Shown one piece after another: positions 1 to 9,927 of a DNA stretch of 64,000 nucleotides. The position numbers and the translations under genes were made by a program. Each line of letters begins with the position of its first letter. Position 1 is the stretch's first letter. The notes under the pieces are model-generated. The model ran no database searches and was not told where the DNA came from. It worked only from the letters and a program-made list of their open reading frames with translations. Source of the stretch: Pseudomonas sp. R5(2019) (GTDB lineage Bacteria > Pseudomonadota > Gammaproteobacteria > Pseudomonadales > Pseudomonadaceae); NCBI RefSeq assembly GCF_009905435.1, contig NZ_JAAAMT010000008.1, positions 62,001 to 126,000 of the forward strand, read 5' to 3'.

Positions 1-12
1 TTGATTTCCACG

Positions 13-906
13 CTATGTAGCCTGGGCGGCTGCAATGGCTTTGAATAATGCAAGGAAGCTTTGCGCGGCGGCGGACGGCAAGGCAGCCTGATGAATGGCA
101 TTCATTTCCGAGTACGCGCCGTTGCCGTTGAATTCGCAGTAATGCACCCCTTCCTTCCAGGTCATGGCCAACGTCTGAGGCACCAGGGTTACGCCCATTC
201 CGTAAGCCACCATGGATACCGCTGTTTGCCAGAGCCGGCTCTCGTGACGGATCCGCGGGCTGAAACCAGCCGCCACACAGTGCGCGATAATCAGATCGTG
301 ATAGTGCGGTGAGACGTTGCGCGGAAACAGGATGAAGTCGTCGTCCGCGAGGTCCGCCAGGTCAATTCGCGATTGTCCCGCCAGTCGATGAGAGGCGGGC
401 AGGCAGCAGAGGAATGGTTCGCGGAGCACGGTTTCGCAACAGATACTCTCGGGAAATCTGCTCCCGTGAACGAAACCGATATCGATCTGGCCGCGCAGTA
501 ATGCCTGAGCCTGCTCGGCACTGTTCATCTCCATCAACACGATCTCGGTATCGGGGTGTTCCCATTCGAAGATCTTGACCGCCTGCGGCAGGCCGCGATG
601 CAGCGTTGAGTTGACGAAGCCGACACTCAGACGTCCGGCGAAACCCTGGGCTGAACGCAAGGTCAGGTGCTTGGCCTGCTCGGCCCGCAGCAGCAGGTAA
701 CGCGCCTCGTCGAGCAGCACCTGGCCGGCGTTGGTCAGGCTGACCGATTTGTTGTTGCGGTTGAGCAACTGGATGTCCAGTTGGCTTTCGAGCTTCTTGA
801 TGTCAAAGCTCAGGGCGGGTTGGGAGATGAACAATCGCGCAGCCGCTCGTCCAAAATGCAGCTCTTCGGCGACGGCGACAAAGTAACGAAGTTGCTTGAG
901 ATCCAT
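13..906 (-). CDS. LysR-family transcriptional regulator
   Basis: A 297-residue LysR-type activator. The N-terminal winged helix-turn-helix (about residues 1-60, with the typical LKQLRYFVAVAEELHFGRAA and SQPALSFDIKKLE segments) is followed by a periplasmic-binding-protein-like effector domain from about residue 90. I start at the ATG at 906 because MDLKQLRYF is the usual LysR beginning; an in-frame ATG at 921 would add five residues and run into the operator palindrome. The gene diverges from the CoA-ester operon at 1019, so it most likely controls that operon, with the coinducer a pathway intermediate. The ligand cannot be read from the sequence. Confidence 0.93.
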   Translation of the reverse strand: MDLKQLRYFVAVAEELHFGRAAARLFISQPALSFDIKKLESQLDIQLLNRNNKSVSLTNAGQVLLDEARYLLLRAEQAKHLTLRSAQGFAGRLSVGFVNSTLHRGLPQAVKIFEWEHPDTEIVLMEMNSAEQAQALLRGQIDIGFVHGSRFPESICCETVLREPFLCCLPASHRLAGQSRIDLADLADDDFILFPRNVSPHYHDLIIAHCVAAGFSPRIRHESRLWQTAVSMVAYGMGVTLVPQTLAMTWKEGVHYCEFNGNGAYSEMNAIHQAALPSAAAQSFLALFKAIAAAQAT

Positions 907-917
907 GCTGATCCGCC

Positions 918-950
918 TCATCTACGATAATTTTTCATTATCGTAGATGA
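918..950. promoter_or_regulatory. Palindromic operator between lysR and the acyl-CoA dehydrogenase operon
   Basis: TCATCTACGATAA (918-930) is repeated as its exact inverse complement at 938-950 with a 7-base spacer. It contains the T-N11-A core expected for LysR proteins and lies between the divergent genes, 12 bases outside the lysR start. It is the obvious binding site for the regulator encoded beside it. Confidence 0.7.
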
Positions 951-1018
951 TTTATTTTGTATTAGATACTTATGGGTGACGACCTTACTCTTGGATCACA
1001 AAAATCAGGAGAGTCACC

Positions 1019-2740
1019 ATGAATGCCCTGTCAGAACGCGATCACGACCCACTGAATATCCCTGATAGCCGGGGTCTGAACCTGTTCGAATGCGATACCG
1101 GCCTGGCGGCTTTGCTCAAGGTTTACCTGCCGTCCGAACTCTATGCCCAATGGCTGCCGACCTGGCAGCAACTCGGCGCACGAGCCGGTGGCGAGCTGGA
1201 TGTGCTGGCACTTTCGGCCGACAAGAACCCGCCGAAACTGTTGCCGCGTACCCGTCGTGGTGAAGACATTGAGAGCATTCAGAAACACCCGGATTTCGTC
1301 GAGCTGGAGCGGGTGGCCTATGCCGAGCTCGGCCTGGCTGCGATGAGCCATCGTGACGACGGCACGTTGCCACTGACCAAGTATGCCTTGACCTATCTGT
1401 TCGTACAGGCCGAGTTCGGCCTGTGCTGCCCGGTGAGCATGACCGACTCCCTGACCCGCACCTTGCGCAAGTTTGGCTCCCCCGAGCTGGTGGAGCGGTA
1501 CTTGCCATCCCTGGTCTCGCAGGATTTCGACACGCTGTTCCAGGGCGCCATGTTCATGACCGAGCAAGCCGCTGGCTCCGATGTCTCACGCACCCAGACC
1601 CGGGCCAGGCTGACGGACGGCGAGTGGCAGTTGTTTGGCGAAAAGTGGTTCTGCTCCAATCCCGATGCGGACCTGGCCATGGTCCTGGCGCGTCCCGAAG
1701 ATGCGCCGGAGGGTATGCAGGGCGTGAGCCTGTTCCTGTTGCCCAAGCTGCGCCCGGATGGTTCGCGCAACGCCTACCGGATTCAGCGCTTGAAAGACAA
1801 GCTCGGTACGCGCTCGATGGCCAGCGGCGAGATCACCCTTGAAGGCGCCACCGCTTACCTGATTGGCGAAGTCGGTCGCGGGTTCCAGCAAATGGCCGAC
1901 ATGGTCAATATGTCGCGCTTGTCCAACGGCGTGCGCGCGGCCGGGTTGATGCGCCGGGGTGTTAACGAAGCGATGTACATCGCGCGTCATCGTCGGGCCT
2001 TTGGCAAGCACTTGATCGACATGCCGCTGATGCAGCGGCAGTTGCTGAAAATGATGTTGCCCACCGAGCAGGCGCGCTCGATGTTCATGCAAATTGCCAC
2101 GCTGTTGCCCAAGGCTGATGCCGGCGATGAGGCGGCGCGCAAATGCGTGCGCATCCTGACCCCGCTCATCAAGTTCCGTGCCTGCCGCGACGCGCGCCGG
2201 GTCACCGGCGATGCCATGGAAGTGCGTGGCGGGATCGGCTACATCGAAGAGTGGAGCGATGCCCGACTGGTGCGCGATGCCCACCTGGGTTCGATCTGGG
2301 AAGGCACCAGCAATATTGTGGCGCTGGATATCGGCCGCGCCGTGACCCGGGAGCAGGCCCTCGAACCGTTGCATCAGCATCTGGTCAGCGTTCTGGCCGA
2401 GGCCGCCTTGCCGGCTGCCAGCCATGGTTTGTTCGAGTCCGTGCTGCAACGGACCGTGGCGCGACTGGCCGAGGTTGCCCATGAGCGCCGCGATGAACAG
2501 GTACGCCAGGCCGGTAGTTCGCTCTATCACATCGCCACAGCGATTTTCATGGCCTGGGAAGCCAGCCGTCAGCCTGATGATGCTCGCCGCCTGGCCCTGG
2601 CCCATCTGCTGCTGCAACACAAGCTTTTACCGCGCGACCCGCTGAGCCCTGAGCCTGCGATCGACGCCGAACTGCTGTCGCGCCTGGCCAATGAAAGCCC
2701 GCTGTCGCAAGCCGAAGCCATGCAGTTGTTGCCGGTCTGA
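1019..2740 (+). CDS. Acyl-CoA dehydrogenase, long form
   Basis: A 573-residue FAD-dependent acyl-CoA dehydrogenase that should form the alpha,beta double bond of an acyl-CoA, passing electrons to ETF. The central FAD/substrate segment (MTEQAAGSDVSRTQTRA, about residues 180-195) and the C-terminal WEGTSNIVALD motif with the likely catalytic Glu are present. At 573 residues it exceeds the 380-400 of short-chain enzymes and has an extra helical C-terminal part, as in the AidB-like and fused long forms. An AGGAGA ribosome site precedes the ATG. It is first in the operon, so it acts on the CoA ester made by the CoA-transferase that follows. Confidence 0.92.
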   Translation: MNALSERDHDPLNIPDSRGLNLFECDTGLAALLKVYLPSELYAQWLPTWQQLGARAGGELDVLALSADKNPPKLLPRTRRGEDIESIQKHPDFVELERVAYAELGLAAMSHRDDGTLPLTKYALTYLFVQAEFGLCCPVSMTDSLTRTLRKFGSPELVERYLPSLVSQDFDTLFQGAMFMTEQAAGSDVSRTQTRARLTDGEWQLFGEKWFCSNPDADLAMVLARPEDAPEGMQGVSLFLLPKLRPDGSRNAYRIQRLKDKLGTRSMASGEITLEGATAYLIGEVGRGFQQMADMVNMSRLSNGVRAAGLMRRGVNEAMYIARHRRAFGKHLIDMPLMQRQLLKMMLPTEQARSMFMQIATLLPKADAGDEAARKCVRILTPLIKFRACRDARRVTGDAMEVRGGIGYIEEWSDARLVRDAHLGSIWEGTSNIVALDIGRAVTREQALEPLHQHLVSVLAEAALPAASHGLFESVLQRTVARLAEVAHERRDEQVRQAGSSLYHIATAIFMAWEASRQPDDARRLALAHLLLQHKLLPRDPLSPEPAIDAELLSRLANESPLSQAEAMQLLPV

Positions 2741-2772
2741 CCGGCCCTCACCCGATTGAGCAGAGTGTACTT

Positions 2773-3960
2773 ATGAATCAGTCCAAAGGGGCCCTCGAGG
2801 GCCTGAAAGTGATCGACCTCAGCCGAGTGCTGGGCGGGCCTTACTGTTCTCAGGCATTGGCGGACCATGGCGCCGAAGTGATCAAACTGGAACCCTTGAG
2901 CGGCGATGAGACGCGCGGTTGGGGGCCTCCCTTCGAGGGCGCGGACGCTTCGTATTTTCGCGGCGTCAACCGTAACAAACAGGGCATCGCCGTGGACCTG
3001 TCCCGGCCCGAAGGCATCGAGCTGCTGATGTGCCTGCTCGAAGGCGCCGACGTACTGATCGAGAATTTCAAGCCCGGTACCTTGAAGCGCTGGGGCATCG
3101 ATTACACCGAAGTCCTGAGCCAGCGTTTTCCCGGGCTGATCCACTGCGCGATCTCCGGTTTCGGTGCCGATGGCCCGTTGGGTGGCCTGCCAGGTTACGA
3201 CGCCGTGATCCAGGCGATGGCCGGGCTGATGAGCGTCAACGGTGAAGCCGACAGCGGTCCGCTGCGCATTGGCCTGCCGATCGTCGACATGGTGACGGGC
3301 CTGAATGCCTTGGCGGGGGTTCTGCTGGCACTCAATGAGCGCCATCGCAGTGGGCTGGGGCAGTCCCTGGACATCACCCTGTACGACTGCGGTGTGTCGT
3401 TGCTGCATCCGCATGTGCCTAACTATCTGGCTTGCGGCAAGACCCCGCAGCTGACCGGCAATGCCCATCCCAATATTGCCCCCTATGACAGTTATTGCAC
3501 GGGCACCGAGCCGATTTTCCTGGCGGTGGGTAACGATGGCCAGTTCGCCAAATTGTGCGAGCAACTGGGTGCCGGCGAAATGCTGGAGGATCCGCGCTTT
3601 GTCAACAACGGCACGCGTTCGGTCAACCGCGAGGCGCTCAAGCAGGCGTTGGAGATGCACTTGGCCAGCCATGATGGGGCTGCTCTGGCGCAACAACTGA
3701 TCCGGGCCGGGGTGCCTTGCGGGGCAATCGCGACGATCGACACCGTGGTTGCCCACCCGCATACCGCGCACCGCGGCCTATTGGTGGATATCGGCGGCTA
3801 CCGGGGTATCGGCTCCCCGGTGAAGCTTTCGCGGACCCCGGCCACTTACCGCAGTGCACCCCCAGCCTTGGGGGAAAACACCCGTGAAGTGCTCGAAGGC
3901 CTGGGTCTGGAGGCGCAGGTGATCGACCAGCTCTATGCAGCCGGCATCGTTCGCGGTTAA
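2773..3960 (+). CDS. CaiB/BaiF family (type III) CoA-transferase
   Basis: A 395-residue family III CoA-transferase, which moves CoA from a donor thioester to a free acid through an aspartyl-CoA intermediate. The start LEGLKVIDLSRVLGGPYCSQ, the segment NRNKQGIAVDLSRPEG and GLPGYDAVIQAMAGLMS are family hallmarks; the Asp in PGYDAVIQ is the position expected for the catalytic residue. It lies 32 bases after the acyl-CoA dehydrogenase. In this operon it would activate the imported acid using a CoA ester from the lower pathway. Acceptor and donor are inferred only. Confidence 0.92.
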   Translation: MNQSKGALEGLKVIDLSRVLGGPYCSQALADHGAEVIKLEPLSGDETRGWGPPFEGADASYFRGVNRNKQGIAVDLSRPEGIELLMCLLEGADVLIENFKPGTLKRWGIDYTEVLSQRFPGLIHCAISGFGADGPLGGLPGYDAVIQAMAGLMSVNGEADSGPLRIGLPIVDMVTGLNALAGVLLALNERHRSGLGQSLDITLYDCGVSLLHPHVPNYLACGKTPQLTGNAHPNIAPYDSYCTGTEPIFLAVGNDGQFAKLCEQLGAGEMLEDPRFVNNGTRSVNREALKQALEMHLASHDGAALAQQLIRAGVPCGAIATIDTVVAHPHTAHRGLLVDIGGYRGIGSPVKLSRTPATYRSAPPALGENTREVLEGLGLEAQVIDQLYAAGIVRG

Positions 3961-4037
3961 CGCGGCATGCGGATAACGCCAGCTGCGCTTGTGGCTGGCA
4001 CCCGACTTAGCCCATACACCCTGTAGCAGGAGAGCCC

Positions 4038-4828
<791 letters not shown>

Positions 4829-4832
<4 letters not shown>

Positions 4833-6361
4833 ACCCGCAACCACTGCAACGCATCGGTCTGGTCGGTACTGGCGCGATGGGGCAGGGCATCGCCCAGGTC
4901 ATGGCCCTGGCCGGCTTGAACGTATCACTGTTCGATGCGCGCCCAGGTGCGGCGAGCACCGCTCGAGCACAACTGGCGACGACCTTCGCCATGTTGCAAG
5001 AGAAGGCCCGTATCACTCCGCAAGCGGCCACCGTGGCGCTGGCGCATTTGCAAGTGGTCGATCGCCTGGAAGCCTTGGCTGATTGCCAAGTGGTGATCGA
5101 GGCGATCATCGAGGATCTGGAGGCCAAACAGCGTCTGTTCCGGCAACTGGAGGAGGTGCTCGATGAAGCGACCGTGCTGGCGAGCAATACCTCGTCACTG
5201 TCGATCACCGCGATCGCTTCAGTCTGCGGGCACCCCGAACGTGTGGCCGGGCTGCATTTCTTCAACCCGGTACCGCTGATGCGTCTTGTCGAAGTGATCG
5301 GCGGTATCGCTACCCGGCCTGAAGTCATCGAGCAACTGCAGGCGCTGGTCCGGCGTATCGGTCATTACCCGGCCAGCTCCAAGGATTCCCCGGGGTTTAT
5401 TGTCAACCACGCAGGCAGGGCCTTTGGCACCGAGGCGTTGCGCATTCTCAGTGAGGGCGTAGCACCGGCCGCGTTGATTGACACCGTACTGCGCGACGGT
5501 GCCGGCTTTCGCATGGGGCCGTTCGAGTTGTTGGACCTGATTGGCCTGGATGTCAGCCTGCCGGTGATGGAGTCGGTGTACCGGCAGTTCTATGAAGAGC
5601 CCCGTTACCGGCCCCATCCGCTGCTGCGATTGATGCAAGCGGGAGGGCACCTTGGGCGTAAAAGTGGCCAGGGGTTTTATCGGTACAAGGACAAGGACAC
5701 TGCGCCGCGGGTGGTTCAAACCGTGCCGCACTGTCCCCAGCTACCTCCCGTCTGGGTGGCGGGCGATGATGAAATCGGCAGGACGCGACTGTTGGCTTTG
5801 CTTGAACAGCTGGGTGTCGAGGTCGAGAGCGGCCCGCGGCCGTCTGCCGAGGCCTTGTGCCTGTTGGCGCCGCTGGGTGAGGACGCCACCGAATCAGCCC
5901 TGCGGCACGGCACAGATCCCGCGCGCACGGTGGCGATCGATACCTTGCTGGATCTCGGTAGTCTGCGTTGCCTGATGCTCAACCCGGCGACCCGGGCGGA
6001 CATGCAGAGCGCCGCCCACGCGCTGTTCAGCGCCGATGGCGGCACGGTTGTGATCATCCGGGACAGTTGCGGATTCATCGTTCAGCGCACCCTGGCGTCG
6101 ATCGTCAACCTGGCCTGCGATATCGCTCAACAAGGCATCGCCTCAGTCTCCGATATCGATACGGCGGTGCGGCTGGGCCTTGGTTATCCGCAAGGGCCGC
6201 TGGAGTGGGGCGACCAGTTGGGCGCGGCTCGTCTGCTGCACATTCTGGAACGTATGCATGCCCTCACCGGTGACCCACGTTACCGCCCTGGCAGTTGGCT
6301 ACGCAGACGGGTGCGGTTGGGAATGTCCCTGTGTCAGCCAGAAAACCTTCTACCGGCCTGA
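4829..6361 (+). CDS. 3-hydroxyacyl-CoA dehydrogenase (PaaH-like)
   Basis: A 510-residue NAD-dependent 3-hydroxyacyl-CoA dehydrogenase. The N-terminal Rossmann motif GLVGTGAMGQGIAQ, the NTSSLSIT segment and the catalytic stretch GLHFFNPVPLMRLVEV (His and Glu) are present, followed by two C-terminal 3HCDH helical domains, the second ending near RLGLGYPQGPLEWGD. The length of about 500 and the duplicated C-terminal domain match the PaaH/PaaC type that oxidises 3-hydroxyadipyl-CoA rather than the short 280-residue enzymes. Its start overlaps the stop of the hydratase gene. Confidence 0.92.
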
Positions 6362-6395
6362 GTCGATTCAACCCTTATTTTTCGGGAGCTTTGCC

Positions 6396-7598
6396 ATGCT
6401 TGATGCCTATGTTTATAGCGGTTTACGCACGCCTTTTGGGCGACATGCCGGCAGCCTGTCCGGGGTGCGCCCGGACGATTTGGTCGCAGGGCTCTTGGCC
6501 CGACTGATGGAAACATCGGGCTTGCCAACGGATGCGCTGGAAGATGTGATTCTCGGATGCACCAATCAGGCTGGCGAGGACAGCCGCAATCTGGCCCGCA
6601 ATGCCTTGCTCAGTGCCGGCCTGCCCTGGTCAGTGCCTGGGCAGACGGTCAACCGCTTGTGCGCCAGCGGGCTGTCGGCAGTGATCGACGCGGCGCGGGC
6701 CATCACCTGCGGCGAAGGCCGGCTGTACCTGGCTGGCGGCGTTGAGAGCATGTCGCGGGCGCCCCTGGTGATCGCCAAGGCCGAGAGCGCGTTCAGTCGA
6801 ACTCAAGAGATGGCGGACAGTACCATCGGCGCACGCTTCTCCAACCCGAAGTTGGTGCAGCGTTATGGCAACGACAGCATGCCCCAGACCGGCGATAACG
6901 TTGCCCTGGAGTATTCCATCAGTCGCGAGGACGCTGATCGTTTCGCCGCCGCGTCTCAAGCGCGTTACCAGGCGGCCTTGCAGGCTGGCGTGCTGGACGA
7001 CGAAATCATGGCCATCGACGTGCCGACCGGGCGCAAGGGACAGACCCAGCGCGTCAGCCACGACGAGCATCCGCGACCACAGTCCGACCTGGCGGCATTG
7101 TCGCGGTTGCAGCCGCTGTTCCCGAACGGTGTTGTCACGGCCGGCAACGCCTCGGGTATCAACGATGGTGCCGCCGCATTGTTGCTGGGAAACCGCGAGA
7201 TCGGCAGGGCGCATGAGGTGCAACCCATGGCACGGATTCTCTCCTCGGCAGTGGTCGGAGTGGAGCCCCGGATCATGGGCATCGGCCCGCACCGGGCGAT
7301 TGAGGTGGCCTTGCAGCGGGCCGGTATCAGCCTCGCGCAGGTCGATTTGATCGAGATCAACGAAGCGTTCGCGCCACAAGTGCTGTCCTGTCTCAAGGCG
7401 CTGGAACTCAGTTTCGACGATCCGCGGGTCAATCCCAACGGCGGTGCTATCGCCATGGGTCATCCATTGGGCGCGTCCGGTGCCCGGCTGGTGCTGAGTG
7501 CCTGTCGCACGTTGCAACGCAGCAACCTGCGTTACGCCGTTGTCAGCCTCTGCGTTGGGGTGGGCCAGGGCGTAGCCATGGTGATCGAGCGCGTCTGA
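6396..7598 (+). CDS. Acetyl-CoA acyltransferase (beta-ketoadipyl-CoA thiolase-like)
   Basis: A 400-residue thiolase. The nucleophilic Cys lies in NRLCASGLSAV, the second active-site region in NEAFAPQV, and the C-terminal NPNGGAIAMGHPLGASGARL and SLCVGVGQGVAM motifs hold the catalytic His and Cys. The start MLDAYVYSGLRTPFGRHAGSL resembles PaaJ/PcaF thiolases. I start at 6396, after a GGGAG site, not at the longer open frame beginning within the preceding gene. It completes the set dehydrogenase-hydratase-dehydrogenase-thiolase; a dicarboxylyl substrate would give succinyl-CoA and acetyl-CoA. Confidence 0.93.
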   Translation: MLDAYVYSGLRTPFGRHAGSLSGVRPDDLVAGLLARLMETSGLPTDALEDVILGCTNQAGEDSRNLARNALLSAGLPWSVPGQTVNRLCASGLSAVIDAARAITCGEGRLYLAGGVESMSRAPLVIAKAESAFSRTQEMADSTIGARFSNPKLVQRYGNDSMPQTGDNVALEYSISREDADRFAAASQARYQAALQAGVLDDEIMAIDVPTGRKGQTQRVSHDEHPRPQSDLAALSRLQPLFPNGVVTAGNASGINDGAAALLLGNREIGRAHEVQPMARILSSAVVGVEPRIMGIGPHRAIEVALQRAGISLAQVDLIEINEAFAPQVLSCLKALELSFDDPRVNPNGGAIAMGHPLGASGARLVLSACRTLQRSNLRYAVVSLCVGVGQGVAMVIERV

Positions 7599-7696
7599 AC
7601 CCGTCATGACCCGGGTTCTGGGGGAGGGGGCGCAGTCCGGCCCCCCTTCGGAAAAAGTCATCCATAACAACAATAATCTGGCTGGACTTACATCCC

Positions 7697-9016
7697 ATGA
7701 AAAAATCTCTTGGTCTGCTGGGTACCGGCGCTTGCCTGCTGTCCCTTGGTCAGAATGCCTCGGCCGACTTTATCAGTGACAGCAAGGCCACGCTGGGTAT
7801 GCGCAACTACTACTTCAACAACGACTACCGCGACCGAGCCGGTCCTGCCGGACAAAGTAAAACAGAGGAGTGGGCGCAAGGTTTCATGCTCAATTACGTT
7901 TCGGGCTATACCCGCGGCACCTTGGGCTTTGGCATCGATGCATCGGGCTTGCTCGGCGTGACCCTGGACAGCGGCCAGGGCCGCCATCGCGGCAGCTCGA
8001 TGATCCCGTCCGACGGTGATGGCGCCGTCGATGAATGGAGCCGCCTGGGCCTGACCGCAAAGGCGCGCCTGAACAAGTCAGAAGTGCGTTACGGCACGCT
8101 GACGCCCAAGCTACCGATCTTGCAATCGAGCGACGGTCGAGTGCTACCGCAGACCTTCGAAGGGGGCCAGATCACCAGCAATGACATCGACAGACTGACG
8201 CTGACTGCCGGGCAATTGGAGCAGGCTACTGGGCGTGGTTCCAGCGACAGCACCGGGTTGGCGGTCAGCGGTGGTCGTCAGGAAAGCAACACGTTTTTCT
8301 TCGCCGGCGCCGACTACAAGGTCACCAAGGACTTGGTCGCCCAGTACTACGCGGCCAAGCTTGAGGACTACTACACCCAGCAATTTTTTGGTTTGCAGCA
8401 TGCCCAGGGCCTGGGTGAAGGCCAGTCGATCAAGACCGACCTGCGTTACTTCGACACCCGCTCCAGCGGCGCCAACGGCAGCGCCAGCGGCCGTGCCGAC
8501 GGTTACCGGGTGGGCGGCTACTCGCGCAACGGTTCGGGAGAAATCGATAACCGGACCTGGAGCGCGATGCTCACCTACAGCCTCGGTGGCCACGCACTGA
8601 CGGGGGGCTACCAAAGTGTTTCTGATGGCAGCAACTTCGTTCAACTCAATCAGGGCACCTTGCCCGGCAAGGGGGCCGCTGGCGCGAGCCTCTACCTGTT
8701 TACCGATCGTATGCTCACCAGCTTCAACCGCGCCGGCGAACGGACCTGGTTCACTCAATACGCCTACGACTTCGCGGCGTCAGGCATTCCTGGCCTGCGC
8801 GCTTCGCTGGTCTACCTCAACGGCGACAACATCAAGACCACCTCAGGCCGCGACCAACAGGAGTGGGAGCGCGACATGGCGCTGGACTACGTCATCCAGG
8901 CTGGCACCTTCAAGGGCGTCGGTTTCGGGTGGCGCTATGGCGTCCTGCACTCCCAGGCGGATGCCAACCAAGACCAGAACCGCGTGTTCGTCAGCTACAC
9001 CCTGGCGCTGTTCTGA
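7697..9016 (+). CDS. OprD-family outer membrane porin
   Basis: A 439-residue substrate-specific porin of the OprD/OccK family. A signal peptide of about 23 residues ends at NASA, followed by the family start DFISDSKATLGMRNYYFNNDYRD, TEEWAQGF and many alternating beta-strand segments ending in VSYTLALF with terminal aromatic Phe. It lies 98 bases after the thiolase gene and is probably expressed with it, supplying the uptake step for the acid. It resembles the second porin at 15727 closely at its N-terminus. Confidence 0.93.
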   Translation: MKKSLGLLGTGACLLSLGQNASADFISDSKATLGMRNYYFNNDYRDRAGPAGQSKTEEWAQGFMLNYVSGYTRGTLGFGIDASGLLGVTLDSGQGRHRGSSMIPSDGDGAVDEWSRLGLTAKARLNKSEVRYGTLTPKLPILQSSDGRVLPQTFEGGQITSNDIDRLTLTAGQLEQATGRGSSDSTGLAVSGGRQESNTFFFAGADYKVTKDLVAQYYAAKLEDYYTQQFFGLQHAQGLGEGQSIKTDLRYFDTRSSGANGSASGRADGYRVGGYSRNGSGEIDNRTWSAMLTYSLGGHALTGGYQSVSDGSNFVQLNQGTLPGKGAAGASLYLFTDRMLTSFNRAGERTWFTQYAYDFAASGIPGLRASLVYLNGDNIKTTSGRDQQEWERDMALDYVIQAGTFKGVGFGWRYGVLHSQADANQDQNRVFVSYTLALF

Positions 9017-9036
9017 TGTTTCTTCCCATGACTGGG

Positions 9037-9057
9037 CCCGGCGCCTGGAGCGCCGGG
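9037..9057. terminator. Hairpin between convergent porin and tetR genes
   Basis: CCCGGCGC and GCGCCGGG form a perfect 8-bp GC-rich stem with a 5-base loop. There is no clear T-run on either side, so it is a weak intrinsic terminator at best, but its place between two convergent genes fits that role. Confidence 0.45.
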
Positions 9058-9104
9058 TAAAACGTGGGATGCTGATTCATCGGCTTCAGCTCTCTTGTTA
9101 ACGC

Positions 9105-9677
9105 TCAATTCGGCAGCAGCATATCTGTAAACAGATCAGCAATTTTCTCCATGTCTCGGCAATCACCCATGCGTTGATTGATGACGAACCCGTCAAATGC
9201 CATCCACAGGATGTGTGCCAACAGGCCGTCGGTGACCAGGTGGTGGCGGTCCTCAGGCAGGGCATCGAGCAGCATCTCGCTGATCTGCTGCTCTGACCAC
9301 TTGAGTAAATCATTCGGTTTGCCCTGTTGGCGGGGAGCGCTTGCCAAGGCTTCGATCATGCAGTTGGCAAATGCCTGGTCGGCAACGGGAAGCTCCGACC
9401 AAACCCCGATCAAGATTCGTTTTAGCCGTGCTCGTTGCTGACGGAGACGGCTGACGGATTCCTTTAGCCGGATGACCTGGTCTTGAAACCACGGCGTGTA
9501 AATCTCGTAAAGAATCAGAATCTTGGAGTCGAAGTAGACGTACAGGTTCGACACCGTCACGCCTGCTTCGCGCGCAATGCTGCTCATGGTGGTCGCCGTG
9601 TATCCCTTGTGTTTGAACAGGGTGAACGCGGATTCGACGATGGCATCGCGGATTTCCATTTTCTTTATTTGCGCCAC
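9105..9677 (-). CDS. TetR-family transcriptional regulator
   Basis: A 190-residue TetR-type repressor. The N-terminal helix-turn-helix is clear (AIVESAFTLFKHKGYTATTMSS then REAGVTVSNLYVYFDSK, about residues 10-52); the remainder is the all-helical ligand domain. The start is a GTG at 9677 with an AGGAG site eight bases upstream; no better ATG exists upstream. It diverges from the Rieske oxygenase operon and is its likely repressor. Confidence 0.9.
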   Translation of the reverse strand: MAQIKKMEIRDAIVESAFTLFKHKGYTATTMSSIAREAGVTVSNLYVYFDSKILILYEIYTPWFQDQVIRLKESVSRLRQQRARLKRILIGVWSELPVADQAFANCMIEALASAPRQQGKPNDLLKWSEQQISEMLLDALPEDRHHLVTDGLLAHILWMAFDGFVINQRMGDCRDMEKIADLFTDMLLPN

Positions 9678-9854
9678 GCACTACTCCTGCTGATCAGTCT
9701 CGCACACACACGTGCAACGGGGGCGAATCATACCAGCTAGAGCCATTACGGTGCCGCTCGGCTGGAAAATCCATTCGTGCCAACGCGTCCCTTTACAGAT
9801 TTGCAGTCGTTTTACAGGGCTTCGTAGCCGCTGGCTGTCTGTTTTGTGGGGCTA

Positions 9855-9905
9855 TTGACAGCTAGCCACACCGAAATACAGAATGGCATTCGTTAATTGG
9901 ACGAA
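9855..9905 (+). promoter_or_regulatory. Putative promoter and TetR operator of the oxygenase operon
   Basis: TTGACA at 9855-9860 is followed at normal spacing by a TACAGAAT stretch (9877-9884) that can serve as the -10. Immediately after, TTCGT (9889-9893) and ACGAA (9901-9905) form an inverted repeat with a 7-base spacer, placed where a bound repressor would block transcription into 9928. Confidence 0.4.
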
Positions 9906-9927
9906 CTGATGGGGTTTGAGAAAAATA

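Noticed and set aside
1031..2620. Long open frames on the minus strand opposite the acyl-CoA dehydrogenase gene
   Set aside because: They mirror the codon bias of a high-GC gene, have no ribosome sites or motifs, and the plus-strand protein is unmistakable.
7620..7655. G-run and C-run hairpin between the thiolase and porin genes as a terminator
   Set aside because: Arms are imperfect in length and no T-run follows. The porin seems to belong to the same unit.
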